In this document: positions 41,899 through 51,331 of the stretch, one piece after another
How the letters are laid out: the number at the start of each line of letters is the position of its first letter
Position numbering within the stretch: the stretch's first letter is position 1
Origin: Collinsella aerofaciens
Lineage (GTDB): Bacteria; Actinomycetota; Coriobacteriia; Coriobacteriales; Coriobacteriaceae
Assembly: GCF_018785265.1 (NCBI RefSeq)
Contig: NZ_WQPK01000036.1
Location: 1 to 64,000 of the forward strand
Reading direction: 5' to 3'
DNA length: 64,000 nucleotides
Notes under the pieces: model-generated
What the model saw: only the letters and a program-made list of their open reading frames with translations
Told to the model about the DNA's origin: nothing
The model's database searches: none
Made by a program: the position numbers and the translations under genes

Positions 41899-43659
41899 GT
41901 GGCCGACCAGGACATCAAGATGCTCATCGAGCGCATTATGGCCGAGGCCCGGACCCATCAGTCCACCCGCTTCTCAAACGAAATCTACGCAGACGAGCCG
42001 ATTCTCAAAACCGGCCGACAGATGCAGAATTTCCTCCCCGACCAGTACCGTAAAATGCGCGAGATATCGCGCTGGCAGGATGACCCCAAGGGCGGTGCGG
42101 GCCGCTGGCTTTCGGAAGCCGAGCTTTTTTACCGCCAGGGCCTGCTGATGGCCGACTTTGAGGACGACTGTCCCTACAACGGCACCTTTAAGTCGTACTT
42201 TCCCACCTACAACGCCATGAGCGACCGACAGCTGCGCGGCTACTTTACCTGGCGCGCCCAAGTGCGCCGCGGGACCGTCGAGGAAACGTCTACGTCCTTT
42301 GCCTTTCTGTATCTCTATGAGCTGATTTGCGGCATCGGCGTAGATAATCCGCTCGATGGTTTTAACAAGATCAAGGCCTTTTGGGATGCCTACCGCGCCT
42401 TTGAGCCCGGCATCGACCGGTTTGCACGCGTGTGGTTGCAGGACTACGCCGTGTTCCACGGGCTCGACCCCAAGCTGCTTCGTGATTCTAAAACCGTCAT
42501 GTTCGACAACGCCCTTATCGAGCTGCGGCGCGCGGCACGAGACCTTGCACCAGCACCGGCACCGTCCGGCCAGACCCCCAAGCGTCGCAAAACCTCCGAG
42601 CCCACGCTCCCCCTTCCGCCCGATGAGGTGCGCGAGGAGCGACTCATGACCGCCATCAACGCCCTCTCCACGTACAACCTAAGTAACTCGCGGCTCGACC
42701 GCAGCCACCACCGCGATCTGCGCCACGTGGCATGCGCCGTGTATGTCCGCATGGCGCGCTACTATGACACGCACCGAAAGACCGGCATCGTGGCGAGTTT
42801 ATTTGGGGAGGAGACGGCCATGCCCTACACCATGTTTGCCTCGGCCGTATTCTTTGCGCCCGAGCGCCACGAGGACTGCGAATACCGCCTGGATCCTATC
42901 CATATCTACCGTTGCCAAAACGGCTTTTGGGAATGCATGCGCATCCACGGTAGTAGGCAAAAGAGCAGCAAGCTCGGTGAAATGATGCGCGCCTGCGACC
43001 AACGCCTGCGCCTGGCGCTGGACCCCGCCCATCCCCTTAAGGAAGAAAAGGTCCCCAAATATCTGGCCAAAATTATCGATGACGAGATTGTGGCATGGCT
43101 TTCGTGGGACGCCGTACACCAGCCCGTCAAGATCGATATCGATCTGAGTCAGCTGGGGCACATTCGGAGCGCCGCTGCGCAAACGCGCGAAGCGCTTTTG
43201 ATCGACGAAGAGCGCGAGGACGGCGCGTCCGCAGAAGCCGAGGCAGCGGACTCAGGGCAACCGGAAGCCGAGCCCGTAACCGACGCGATTGTCGAACCGG
43301 TCGTGGCACCCATTCGGCAGGACTTGACCGACGAGCCGACCATATCCACCGAACAGTTTGGTGTCGTGGCACCGCTTCTCGCGCCGACGCCCGCGTTCGC
43401 AGCTGCTGCGCCCGCTGACGCCACAAACAAACTCGCTCCCGCCGAAGATACCTTCCTTCGCGCGCTGCTCGAGCACAACGCAGCGCAAGCGACATCGGCA
43501 GTGGAGAGGTCGGGCCAGAGCGAGGACATGCTCGTCGATACCATCAACGAGGCGCTCTTTGACCTGGTGGGTGACACCGTTATCGAGTTTGGAACGGCAG
43601 GACCGCGCATTATCGAGGATTACGAAGCAGACGTGAGAGGATACCTAGACCATGAGTGA
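41899..43659 (+). CDS. sngA: TerB-domain protein, candidate SngA of a Shango defence system
   Basis: The 586-residue protein has a TerB N-terminal-type domain (about residues 25-215; AELFYRQGLLMADFEDDCPY, YLYELICGIGVDNPLDG), a middle region, a low-complexity acidic and Ala-rich linker (about 435-515) and a C-terminal helical segment (DTFLRALLEHNAAQATSAVE to the end) like TerB-C. It starts at GTG with GGAGAGGAG upstream. It overlaps the next gene by eight bases. A TerB protein, a DUF2791-type ATPase and an Lhr-like helicase in this order match, from memory, the Shango anti-phage system. The TerB part's biochemical role is unknown. Confidence 0.85.
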   Translation: MADQDIKMLIERIMAEARTHQSTRFSNEIYADEPILKTGRQMQNFLPDQYRKMREISRWQDDPKGGAGRWLSEAELFYRQGLLMADFEDDCPYNGTFKSYFPTYNAMSDRQLRGYFTWRAQVRRGTVEETSTSFAFLYLYELICGIGVDNPLDGFNKIKAFWDAYRAFEPGIDRFARVWLQDYAVFHGLDPKLLRDSKTVMFDNALIELRRAARDLAPAPAPSGQTPKRRKTSEPTLPLPPDEVREERLMTAINALSTYNLSNSRLDRSHHRDLRHVACAVYVRMARYYDTHRKTGIVASLFGEETAMPYTMFASAVFFAPERHEDCEYRLDPIHIYRCQNGFWECMRIHGSRQKSSKLGEMMRACDQRLRLALDPAHPLKEEKVPKYLAKIIDDEIVAWLSWDAVHQPVKIDIDLSQLGHIRSAAAQTREALLIDEEREDGASAEAEAADSGQPEAEPVTDAIVEPVVAPIRQDLTDEPTISTEQFGVVAPLLAPTPAFAAAAPADATNKLAPAEDTFLRALLEHNAAQATSAVERSGQSEDMLVDTINEALFDLVGDTVIEFGTAGPRIIEDYEADVRGYLDHE

Positions 43660-44956
43660 CACCGCATCCGCAGCGCCCCGCGTACCCAAACGCGTCGCCG
43701 CCGTTATCCTAAACTCGCTCAAGGGCGGCGTGGTCCCGCGCATCGGCCTTCCCTATATCACCGTGGGACGCGAGGTCGAGATTCGCGCCCTGCTCACCGA
43801 TTTGAGTCTCATCGCCGATGGCGGCGCGAGCTTCCGCTTCTTAGTCGGTCGCTACGGCGCCGGCAAGAGCTTCTTGCTTCAGACCATCCGAACGCATGCC
43901 ATGGGCGAGGGATTCGTCGTCGCTGATGCCGACCTGTCGCCCGAGCGCCGTCTGCAGGGCGGTCAGGGACAGGGCCTCGCCACCTACCGCGAGCTCATCC
44001 GCAATATATCGACCAAGACGCGCCCCGAGGGCGGTGCGCTCAACCTTATTTTGGATCGCTGGGTCGCCTCGTGTGCCGACGCCGACGAGCCTGCCGTTAA
44101 TGCCCAACTCGCTCCACTCGAAGAGATGGTCCACGGCTTCGACTTCACCCGCATGCTCCGCCGCTATCGCATGGCCGTATCCGAGGGCGATGAAGAGGCT
44201 ATGAGCCGCGTGACCAAATGGATCCGCGGCGAATACCGCACCAAGAGCGAGGCTCGCGCCGAACTGGGGTCCTCAACCATCATCAGCGATGACGACTGGT
44301 ACGACTACGTCAAACTCATCGCGCGTTTTTTGGTTTGCAGCGGCTACAAGGGCATGCTGGTGCTCATCGACGAGCTCGTGAATCTGTATAAGATTCCCAA
44401 CGCTATCACGCGCCAGTACAACTACGAGAAAATCCTGACCATGTACAACGACACACTCCAGGGCAAGGCACAGTACCTGGGCATGATCATGGGCGGCACG
44501 CCAACCTCCATCGAAGACCGCCGCCGCGGCGTGTTCTCCTACGAAGCTCTGCGCAGCCGACTCGCTCAGGGTCGCTTTGCGCGAGATGATCTCAAAGACA
44601 TGCTCGCGCCCATCATCCGCCTGCAGCCGCTCACCTACGAGGAGCTGCTGGTGCTCATCGAAAAGCTCATGCAGATCCATGCCGGCTACTTTGGCTGGAC
44701 GCCCACGCTTACCGAGAACGACTTGGTGAACTTTCTCAAGATTGAGTTTGGCCGCGTGGGAGCCGATACGCACCTGACGCCCCGTGAGGTCATTCGTGAC
44801 TTTATCGAGCTGCTCGATATCCTGTGTCAGAACCCCGATGCAAATGTGGCCGAGTTGCTGCAAAGCGTCGGCGGCGACGCGCTGGTGCCGGCAGCCGCAA
44901 CAGGCGACGCCGGCACCGCAGGCGGCGACCGCAACTTCGCCGAATTCACCATCTAA
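43652..44956 (+). CDS. sngB: P-loop ATPase (DUF2791/BrxD-like), candidate SngB
   Basis: The 434-residue protein has Walker A GRYGAGKS (residues 66-73) and Walker B MLVLIDELVNLYK (near 235). The surrounding LNSLKGGVVPRIGLPYITVGRE and FARDDLKDMLAPIIRLQPLTYEEL segments are those of the DUF2791 (BrxD-like) ATPases found in BREX type 2 and related defence loci. Its start overlaps sngA by eight bases. The stop is followed one base later by a palindrome, then the helicase gene. It is probably an energy-using sensor or loader working with the helicase. Confidence 0.87.
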   Translation: MSDTASAAPRVPKRVAAVILNSLKGGVVPRIGLPYITVGREVEIRALLTDLSLIADGGASFRFLVGRYGAGKSFLLQTIRTHAMGEGFVVADADLSPERRLQGGQGQGLATYRELIRNISTKTRPEGGALNLILDRWVASCADADEPAVNAQLAPLEEMVHGFDFTRMLRRYRMAVSEGDEEAMSRVTKWIRGEYRTKSEARAELGSSTIISDDDWYDYVKLIARFLVCSGYKGMLVLIDELVNLYKIPNAITRQYNYEKILTMYNDTLQGKAQYLGMIMGGTPTSIEDRRRGVFSYEALRSRLAQGRFARDDLKDMLAPIIRLQPLTYEELLVLIEKLMQIHAGYFGWTPTLTENDLVNFLKIEFGRVGADTHLTPREVIRDFIELLDILCQNPDANVAELLQSVGGDALVPAAATGDAGTAGGDRNFAEFTI

Positions 44957-44989
44957 CCTGCCAAAAAGGGACAGGTTTATTTTGGCAGG
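44957..44989. repeat. 10-bp palindrome with GGGACAGG loop
   Basis: CCTGCCAAAA and TTTTGGCAGG flank AGGGACAGGTTTA. It lies inside the defence operon, right after the sngB stop. A near relative is at 59075-59110. Confidence 0.8.
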
Positions 44990-45072
44990 TTTTATCTGGG
45001 CAAACGTCGAGGCAGTAATGCAGCAAGCCACTGCCCACCGCGTTGAGAGATTCGTTTTTGAAAGGAGGCCCC

Positions 45073-47517
45073 GTGAACGCCTTTGACCGCTACGCCCCGT
45101 TTATCCAAGACTTCATCTACTCCCACGATTGGGAGAGTCTACGCTCCATCCAGGTTGCAGCAGCTGATGCCATCTTTAACACTCAGGACAATGTGCTCCT
45201 GACGGCATCCACGGCTTCCGGCAAAACCGAGGCAGCCTTCTTTCCCATCCTGACCGAGTTTTGGGAGAACCCGCCCGCGAGCGTTGGCGCCCTCTACATC
45301 GGCCCCCTCAAGGCACTCATCAATGATCAGTTCGTCCGCCTCAACGACCTGTGCGAAGAGGCCGATATCCCCGTCTGGCACTGGCATGGCGATGTTTCGC
45401 AGTCGCACAAGGCTAAGCTCATCAAAAAACCGAGCGGTATCTTGCAGATTACGCCCGAGTCGCTCGAGGCGCTCCTGATCCATAAGCACATGGCAATCCC
45501 TCGTATGTTCTGCGATCTGCGCTATGTGGTTATCGACGAGGTTCATTCGCTCATGCGCGGCGACCGCGGCGGTCAGACGCTCTGCCTTATCGAGCGCCTC
45601 TCGCGCATGGCGGGCGTGCAGCCCCGCCGCATCGGCCTTTCTGCCACCATCGGCGACCCCGAGCGCACGGGCGCCTTTCTCTCACAGGGAACAGGACGCG
45701 ATTGCATCATCCCCCGCTTTGAGGAACCGCGCCGCGTGTGGCGCATCTCCATGGAGCACTTCTACAACTCGGGTCCCCAGGCACAGCAGCGGGGATTCGA
45801 GAGCACGGGTCCACAAGAAGCCGAGATGCTTGCTTGCGAGCGTATTGAGCCGGCGGCGCCCGCGGCGCTGCCGGCTGGCGCCCAAGACGTGCGCCACAGC
45901 GGACAGCTTACACAGGAGGAACGCCGTCAACGTCGTGAGCGGGCACGGGGCAAGGCCGCTCCCAAAGACCGTCGCACTTCCTCGGCCCCCGAGGGCGAAG
46001 TCGACATCCCACGAGCGACCGAGCAGGCGCTTCTCAACCCCACCGACACGGCGCCCGACAACGCCGACCCCGGTATGGGCTATATCTTTGAGCATACGCG
46101 CGGCCGCAAGTGCCTGGTCTTTGCCAACTCGCGTGAGGAGGCAGAGGCCGTGTGTTCCATGCTGCGCAGCTACTGCGAAAGTCGACACGAGCCCGACCGC
46201 TTTCTAATCCATCACGGCAACCTTTCGGCATCGCTGCGCGAGACGGCCGAGGAGCTCATGCGCGACGAGGAGCAGGCGCAGACAACCGTCACCACCTCTA
46301 CGCTGGAGCTCGGTATCGATATCGGCCGCCTGGAGCGCGCGTTCCAGATCGATGCGCCGTTTACCGTCAGCTCCTTTTTGCAGCGAATGGGCCGCACGGG
46401 ACGCCGCGACCTTCCGCCCGAGATGTGGTTTGTCATGCGCGAGGAAGAGCCCGAACCGCGCACGATGATGCCCGAAACCATTCCATGGAAGCTCCTGCAG
46501 GGTATCGCGCTCGTACAACTCTATCGCGAGGAAAAGTGGGTCGAGCCGCCCGAGCTCGATCGACTCCCCTACAGCCTGCTCTATCACCAGACTATGTCGA
46601 CGCTTGCCAGCACCGGCGAGCTCACGCCGGCCGAACTTGCCCAGCGCGTGCTCACGCTCAGCTATTTCCATCGCATCTCGGCCGATGACTATCGCGTATT
46701 GCTTCGTCACCTCATTAAGATCGACCATATCCAGGTCACCGAGGGCGGCGGACTCATCGTGGGTCTCGCGGGAGAGCGCATCATTAACAACTTTAAGTTC
46801 TACGCCGTGTTCCAGGAAAACGAGGAGTTCACCGTTCGCAGCGAGTCGGCCGAGTTGGGCACGATCGTCAATCCCCCTCCGCCCGGTGAGCGCATCGCCA
46901 TCGCCGGACACTGCTGGATTGTCGAGGAAGTGGACTGGAAGCGCCACACCGTCTTTGCCACGCAGGTCAAGGGCCGTGTGCCGGCCTACTTTGGCGACTG
47001 CCCCGGTGACATCAATACGCATGTGCTCGAGCGCATGCGCAAGGCGCTTAACGAGCACGCGGCATATCCGTACCTTATGGGTAACGCACGGGCCCGCTTG
47101 GCGCAGGCTCGCCATACGGCCGAGATTTCGGGCGCGGGGGCCAAGCCGCTCATTAACCTGGGCGGCGACACCTGGGTGCTCTTCCCCTGGCTGGGCAGCT
47201 ACGCCTTTTTGGCGCTCGAGCGCATGCTCAAGATTAAATGCGCCGCGGAGCTGGGCCTTCGCGGACTCGACCCGTCACGCCCGTACTTTATGCAGTTTAA
47301 GATGAAGGCCGACGAGGAGACGTTCTTTGAGGTACTCGCAGCCGAGGCCGAAAAGGACTTCGATCCCATCGAGCTCGTCTATCCCGGCGAGGTGCCTTAT
47401 TTTGATCGCTACGACGAGTTTGTTCCCGAAGAGCTCGTGCGCAAGGGCTTCGCCGAAGGCGTGCTCGACATCGAGGGCATGAAGCAGCGCGTTCTCGGCT
47501 GGCGCGACCACGCCTAA
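45073..47517 (+). CDS. sngC: Lhr-like DEAD/DEAH helicase (BrxHI-like), candidate SngC
   Basis: The 814-residue superfamily 2 helicase has motif I TASTASGKTEA (near residue 47), DEVH in VVIDEVHSLMRGDRGGQ (near 152), GLSATIGDP, motif V TTSTLELGIDIG and motif VI QRMGRTGRRD (near 436), followed by a long C-terminal Lhr-type region. It includes a charged insertion (about residues 275-330). The GTG at 45073 follows AAAGGAGG directly; the frame is open from 45043. As third gene of the TerB-ATPase-helicase set it is the presumed DNA-acting effector. Confidence 0.88.
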   Translation: MNAFDRYAPFIQDFIYSHDWESLRSIQVAAADAIFNTQDNVLLTASTASGKTEAAFFPILTEFWENPPASVGALYIGPLKALINDQFVRLNDLCEEADIPVWHWHGDVSQSHKAKLIKKPSGILQITPESLEALLIHKHMAIPRMFCDLRYVVIDEVHSLMRGDRGGQTLCLIERLSRMAGVQPRRIGLSATIGDPERTGAFLSQGTGRDCIIPRFEEPRRVWRISMEHFYNSGPQAQQRGFESTGPQEAEMLACERIEPAAPAALPAGAQDVRHSGQLTQEERRQRRERARGKAAPKDRRTSSAPEGEVDIPRATEQALLNPTDTAPDNADPGMGYIFEHTRGRKCLVFANSREEAEAVCSMLRSYCESRHEPDRFLIHHGNLSASLRETAEELMRDEEQAQTTVTTSTLELGIDIGRLERAFQIDAPFTVSSFLQRMGRTGRRDLPPEMWFVMREEEPEPRTMMPETIPWKLLQGIALVQLYREEKWVEPPELDRLPYSLLYHQTMSTLASTGELTPAELAQRVLTLSYFHRISADDYRVLLRHLIKIDHIQVTEGGGLIVGLAGERIINNFKFYAVFQENEEFTVRSESAELGTIVNPPPPGERIAIAGHCWIVEEVDWKRHTVFATQVKGRVPAYFGDCPGDINTHVLERMRKALNEHAAYPYLMGNARARLAQARHTAEISGAGAKPLINLGGDTWVLFPWLGSYAFLALERMLKIKCAAELGLRGLDPSRPYFMQFKMKADEETFFEVLAAEAEKDFDPIELVYPGEVPYFDRYDEFVPEELVRKGFAEGVLDIEGMKQRVLGWRDHA

Positions 47518-47521
47518 GACC

Positions 47522-47544
47522 AGTCTTTTTGGGACGGGGAGACT
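47522..47544. repeat. Small inverted repeat between convergent genes
   Basis: AGTCT and AGACT flank TTTTGGGACGGGG (GGGAC motif). It lies between the convergent helicase and spermidine-synthase-like genes and may serve as a weak terminator. Confidence 0.4.
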
Positions 47545-48422
47545 TACTTGTCGTGAAGGACGGTGCCGAGAAAGTCGGTGTCGAAGGGCACGGCTTCGGC
47601 AAAGGCGTAGTTGCCGTCGCTGGCGATGAGCAGGTAGTTTTCCTCGCCGCCGAACTTCGCATCGCCACATGGGACCACCCAGGCGTGGGCGAATACCTCG
47701 AGTGCCGTGGCGGCACAGTCGCGCAGGAACGTCACATCGCTCCCCTCGCTTGCGCTCACGATATTGGCAACGTAGACGCCACCGAAATTTAGGCTGCCCC
47801 GCACCAAACGCAACGCTTCAACCGTCGCCAGCTCGCGTACGGGTTCGGCGCCGCCAAAGCAATCGCTCACGACCACGTCGTAGCGACGATGGCCCACACT
47901 CGTCACACCCAGATACGAGCGAGCCTCAGCAGTAATCACCCGCAAGCGGTCGCCCACCGTGCGCTCCAGCTCGTCCAGATAGAACCAACGGCGCGCCAGG
48001 CGCGTAATCTCTCCGTCATACTCGATGACGTCCACGCGCAAGCCCTCGTGCGACATCAGCGCGAACTTGGGATAGGCAAACCCGCCGCCGCCCAGCATCA
48101 GCATACGGTTGATACCGTGACCATAAGCGTCGCGCATCGCATCCTCGGCCTCAAACACGTCGTCAAACGCGCGATAGTACGCAAAGACGGGCTCCGCCCA
48201 GCGCTCGCCAACGTAACTCGCGCTTTGGTAGACGCCGCCTTGCACCAATACGCGGACTTCGTCACCGCTCTCGTCGTGCACGCGTTTCACACGCGCCAAC
48301 CCATTGCGGGTTCGCGCAACTTGCAGACAGGCAGCACGAACAGCGACAGCGGCCGCACCAAGCGCCGCGGCTCCCAGAGCAACGCCGGCAACGACGCCGG
48401 CAGAAACACTCGGCTTGTTCAT
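47544..48422 (-). CDS. Spermidine synthase-like methyltransferase-fold protein
   Basis: The 292-residue protein has an N-terminal membrane helix (about 7-30) and a Rossmann domain with MLMLGGGGFAYPKF, VDVIEYDGEITRLARRWF and YDVVVSDCFGGAEPV. These match the spermidine synthase family's SAM-type site. It is related to the membrane-linked spermidine synthase-like proteins, and the true substrate is not known. Its start directly abuts the elp3 stop, so they form an operon. Confidence 0.82.
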   Translation of the reverse strand: MNKPSVSAGVVAGVALGAAALGAAAVAVRAACLQVARTRNGLARVKRVHDESGDEVRVLVQGGVYQSASYVGERWAEPVFAYYRAFDDVFEAEDAMRDAYGHGINRMLMLGGGGFAYPKFALMSHEGLRVDVIEYDGEITRLARRWFYLDELERTVGDRLRVITAEARSYLGVTSVGHRRYDVVVSDCFGGAEPVRELATVEALRLVRGSLNFGGVYVANIVSASEGSDVTFLRDCAATALEVFAHAWVVPCGDAKFGGEENYLLIASDGNYAFAEAVPFDTDFLGTVLHDK

Positions 48423-50330
48423 CTAGAGCTCCTTTTGCAGATAGAGTCCATGATCGTAAAAACCCAAATGGCGATAGTACTCGCGCGTACCAATCGCGCT
48501 GATCACGTTGACGCGCGCATAGCCGGCATCCCGGGCAATCTCGGACGCACGCTCTACGAGTAAACGCCCCAACCCGTGATGCTGCGCCGCCTGGCCCTGG
48601 TCGCCCACGCGTGCCGCCATGCCATACACGTGTACCTCGCGAATCATCGCCTCGTCCGGCGACGTCGGCAACTCGTCCGCATGCGCGGCAACAAACGAAT
48701 GGTCGGGCAGCGACAACCGCAAAAAGCCCGCGATCTTGCCCTGCGGCGTCACCCACTGCAAAAAGCGCTCGTGCGTCACCGGCGTCTCGTACGCCACCTC
48801 CTCATCAAGAGAAAGCTCATCCAAGTCGGCACCCGCCGTACTGATCTCGCGATAGCGAATCTCGCGCACCGTCGCACCGTCACCCCGAGCAGCCAGGCGG
48901 TTCTCAACGAGCTGACGCAGGTTGGGTTTCTTGTTGCCCACCATAATGTCGTCGGAACTAAAGTCGCGGATCATGCGACTGATACGGCAGAACGCCGGCG
49001 TCACCACGATGTCATCGGCCAGCACGTCGAGCAGCTCCTCCTCGGTATAGGGGCGCCACTCGCCGAGCTCGTAGCAGCCCACCAGACGCGAGCCCTCGAT
49101 GAGCGCACACGGGTAGACCTTGACCTCGTCGGGCATAAAGGCCCCTTCGGTCATAAAGCGCTCGTAGTCGCGCTTGTCCCCCTCGGGCGTGGCGCCCAGC
49201 AGGTTAAGCATAAAATGCGCATGGATCTTAAAGCCAAACAATCGTGCAAGCGAAAACGCCCGCTCGATCTGAGCCACCGAAATGCGACGCTCGTTGATAT
49301 CGAGCAGGTGCTGGTCGAGACTCTGGATACCCATCTGAATCTTGGTGCAGCCCAGGCGGCGGATGAGCGTGAGGGCCTGCGGCGTTACGGCATCGGGGCG
49401 CGTCTCGATAACGAGCCCCACCACGCGATGCTTCGCCGTCTCGTTGATGCGCTGCTGACGCTCGAGCTCCTCCATCGTTGCCGTCTGCCACTCAGTGACC
49501 TCGCCCCACGGCGTACCGGGACCGTACAGACGACGCACCGCACGGTTATAGCCGCCCACGGCAGCATCCACACGCCCCTGCTCGTCGGCAACGCCGGCAG
49601 CAAGCTCGACCTCGTCTGTCGCAATGCCGGCGGCCCGATAGCGCTCGCGGCGCTCCGCCACCACCGGCGGCAGCGCATCGGCGGGCGCGTCATCGAGCAG
49701 GCGCTCTGCCTCGGCACGGCTGATGCCCGGACGCGCCAACATGGGGTTTGCCGCCACGCTCGCCACCGCATCATCATTGAGCGCCCGGAAGAGCTCCGAC
49801 ATAAACCATGCCTGATAGCCTTCCGGATAGTCGCTCCAAGTACCGCCAAGAACGATAAGCTCGATCTTGTCGGTTGCATGCCCCATTTGCGAAAGCGCGG
49901 TCAAACGAGCACTCACCTGCAAATACGGATCAAAGCAATTTTGCTCCGCACGGGCACACGCCGGCTCGGCATGCAGATAGCTTTTAGGCATGCGCAGATC
50001 GTTGGGGCAAAACAGGCAATCGCCCGAGCACGGCCAGGGCTTGGTGATGACGGTAATGGTCGCCACGCCCGAGGCCGTGCGACGAGGCTTCATACGCAGC
50101 ACCTGCAACAGTCGACGTTCCAGCTCGGCATCGACATTCCACCCAGCCCAACGAGCCGGCTCCTCACGTTTTACCCGCTGGTAGAACGGCAGCAGACGGC
50201 GCTTGGCCAAATCGCGTTTGTCAGCACCCTCACGGCGCGCCTCGGCATGTATCAGTTTGACGAGCGCTTTGTCATCCACGGTCTCGCCGCGACGCAGAGC
50301 CTCGAGTATGTTCAAGATAATCTGTTCCAT
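48423..50330 (-). CDS. elp3: Elp3-family radical SAM/acetyltransferase (tRNA wobble uridine modification)
   Basis: The 635-residue protein joins a radical SAM domain (Cys 101, 105 and 108 in CSGDCLFCPND) to a C-terminal GNAT acetyltransferase domain (about 470-635; GQAAQHHGLGRLLVERASEIA). Middle blocks IVLGGTWSDYPEGYQAWF, VIETRPDAVTPQAL and KIQMGIQSLDQHLLDIN are typical of Elp3. In archaea and eukaryotes Elp3 adds the carboxymethyl precursor to U34 of tRNA; a few bacterial forms act alone. The gene precedes the spermidine-synthase-like gene. Confidence 0.92.
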   Translation of the reverse strand: MEQIILNILEALRRGETVDDKALVKLIHAEARREGADKRDLAKRRLLPFYQRVKREEPARWAGWNVDAELERRLLQVLRMKPRRTASGVATITVITKPWPCSGDCLFCPNDLRMPKSYLHAEPACARAEQNCFDPYLQVSARLTALSQMGHATDKIELIVLGGTWSDYPEGYQAWFMSELFRALNDDAVASVAANPMLARPGISRAEAERLLDDAPADALPPVVAERRERYRAAGIATDEVELAAGVADEQGRVDAAVGGYNRAVRRLYGPGTPWGEVTEWQTATMEELERQQRINETAKHRVVGLVIETRPDAVTPQALTLIRRLGCTKIQMGIQSLDQHLLDINERRISVAQIERAFSLARLFGFKIHAHFMLNLLGATPEGDKRDYERFMTEGAFMPDEVKVYPCALIEGSRLVGCYELGEWRPYTEEELLDVLADDIVVTPAFCRISRMIRDFSSDDIMVGNKKPNLRQLVENRLAARGDGATVREIRYREISTAGADLDELSLDEEVAYETPVTHERFLQWVTPQGKIAGFLRLSLPDHSFVAAHADELPTSPDEAMIREVHVYGMAARVGDQGQAAQHHGLGRLLVERASEIARDAGYARVNVISAIGTREYYRHLGFYDHGLYLQKEL

Positions 50331-50342
50331 GCCCCCATTGTA

Positions 50343-50382
50343 AAGGCAAAGGCGCCGGAGCCGATCTCGGCTTCGGCGCCTT
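50343..50382 (-). terminator. Terminator of the XRE/DUF4097 operon
   Basis: A 16-bp stem AAGGCGCCGAAGCCGA/TCGGCTCCGGCGCCTT (50349-50382, minus strand) with a two-base loop and one mismatch is followed by TGCCTTT. It lies about 50 bases past the DUF4097 stop and just upstream of elp3. Confidence 0.75.
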
Positions 50383-50428
50383 CATCAAACAGCGCAGCTA
50401 TGGTATATAAGTCTTCGATAACCGCCCG

Positions 50429-51331
50429 TCACTCTGAATCAAATGACATGTCGCCCGAACCGACCTCAAAACGATACGTAGCAGACTTATCGCCGTTATC
50501 GAATTCAAGATTCAAAATGGTCTCGCCGTCGTAGCCAAGCGGAAGGAAATCGCTCTCGAAGTCGCCGCTGCCCAGGGTAAGGCTCGCCTTAAAGCCCGTC
50601 GAGTTCGGAACCATCATCTCCACATCGCCCGAGCCCACACTCACGTCCATCGACTTCGCGGGGGCCTGGTAGAGCTCGAACGTCACATCGCCCGAACCGA
50701 CCTCAGCACTGAGCGCATCAGTCACGCTGCCCGCAAACTCTACATCTCCCGCACCCAGGAAAAGGTCGAAACCATCACAGGTGACACCGGTAATCTGCAG
50801 ATCACCCGAGCCCACGTGCGCGTTGACTCCCTTCAGATGTTCGGCAACACGGCGCGGCAGCTCGACCGTAACTGAGCGATCGATTGCCTTACCGTCATCA
50901 CTTCCAAACTGGGAAACCTTGAGCGTCGAGTCCTCGACGGATGCGATGTTCTGCGTCGCGGCCTTGGAGGCATCCATACCATTGGCAACGCGTCCCCGCT
51001 CGATAACGCGAGCCTTGTTACCATCAATAACCTTGACGTCCACCGTAGCCGCATCGATATCGAAATCGAGGTAGCGAAACTCATCGGCATCAAAGGTCGT
51101 ACACGAAAGCTGCTGAGGCCGAGCGGAATAGTTACCGCCATCGTTCATAAAATCGTCGTCATCAACCACATCGTCCATACCGGACAAGCCGGGTATAACA
51201 TCGTCGAGATCCCACGGGCCATCAAAATGAATCAAAGTCCGCGAAACGCCAAAAACAAGCCCGATAATCAGTACAAACGCTCCGATGCCGACGCCCAGGC
51301 GCAGCTTGGATTCATGCGAAAGCTTCATCAT
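50429..51331 (-). CDS. DUF4097 beta-repeat membrane protein
   Basis: The 300-residue protein has one N-terminal membrane helix (about 13-32), an acidic linker and a repeated beta-strand domain. The repeats end in GSGD or GAGD (VGSGDLQ, LGAGDVEF, VGSGDVTF, VGSGDVEM, LGSGDFES, VGSGDMSF), the DUF4097 hallmark. Such proteins form stacked beta coils outside the cell, and their function is unsettled. ATGA overlap couples it to the upstream XRE regulator, which is probably its partner. Confidence 0.9.
   Translation of the reverse strand: MMKLSHESKLRLGVGIGAFVLIIGLVFGVSRTLIHFDGPWDLDDVIPGLSGMDDVVDDDDFMNDGGNYSARPQQLSCTTFDADEFRYLDFDIDAATVDVKVIDGNKARVIERGRVANGMDASKAATQNIASVEDSTLKVSQFGSDDGKAIDRSVTVELPRRVAEHLKGVNAHVGSGDLQITGVTCDGFDLFLGAGDVEFAGSVTDALSAEVGSGDVTFELYQAPAKSMDVSVGSGDVEMMVPNSTGFKASLTLGSGDFESDFLPLGYDGETILNLEFDNGDKSATYRFEVGSGDMSFDSE

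Noticed and set aside
48576-50534. Plus-strand open frame of 652 codons opposite elp3
   Set aside because: No ribosome binding site or domain; elp3 on the other strand is certain.
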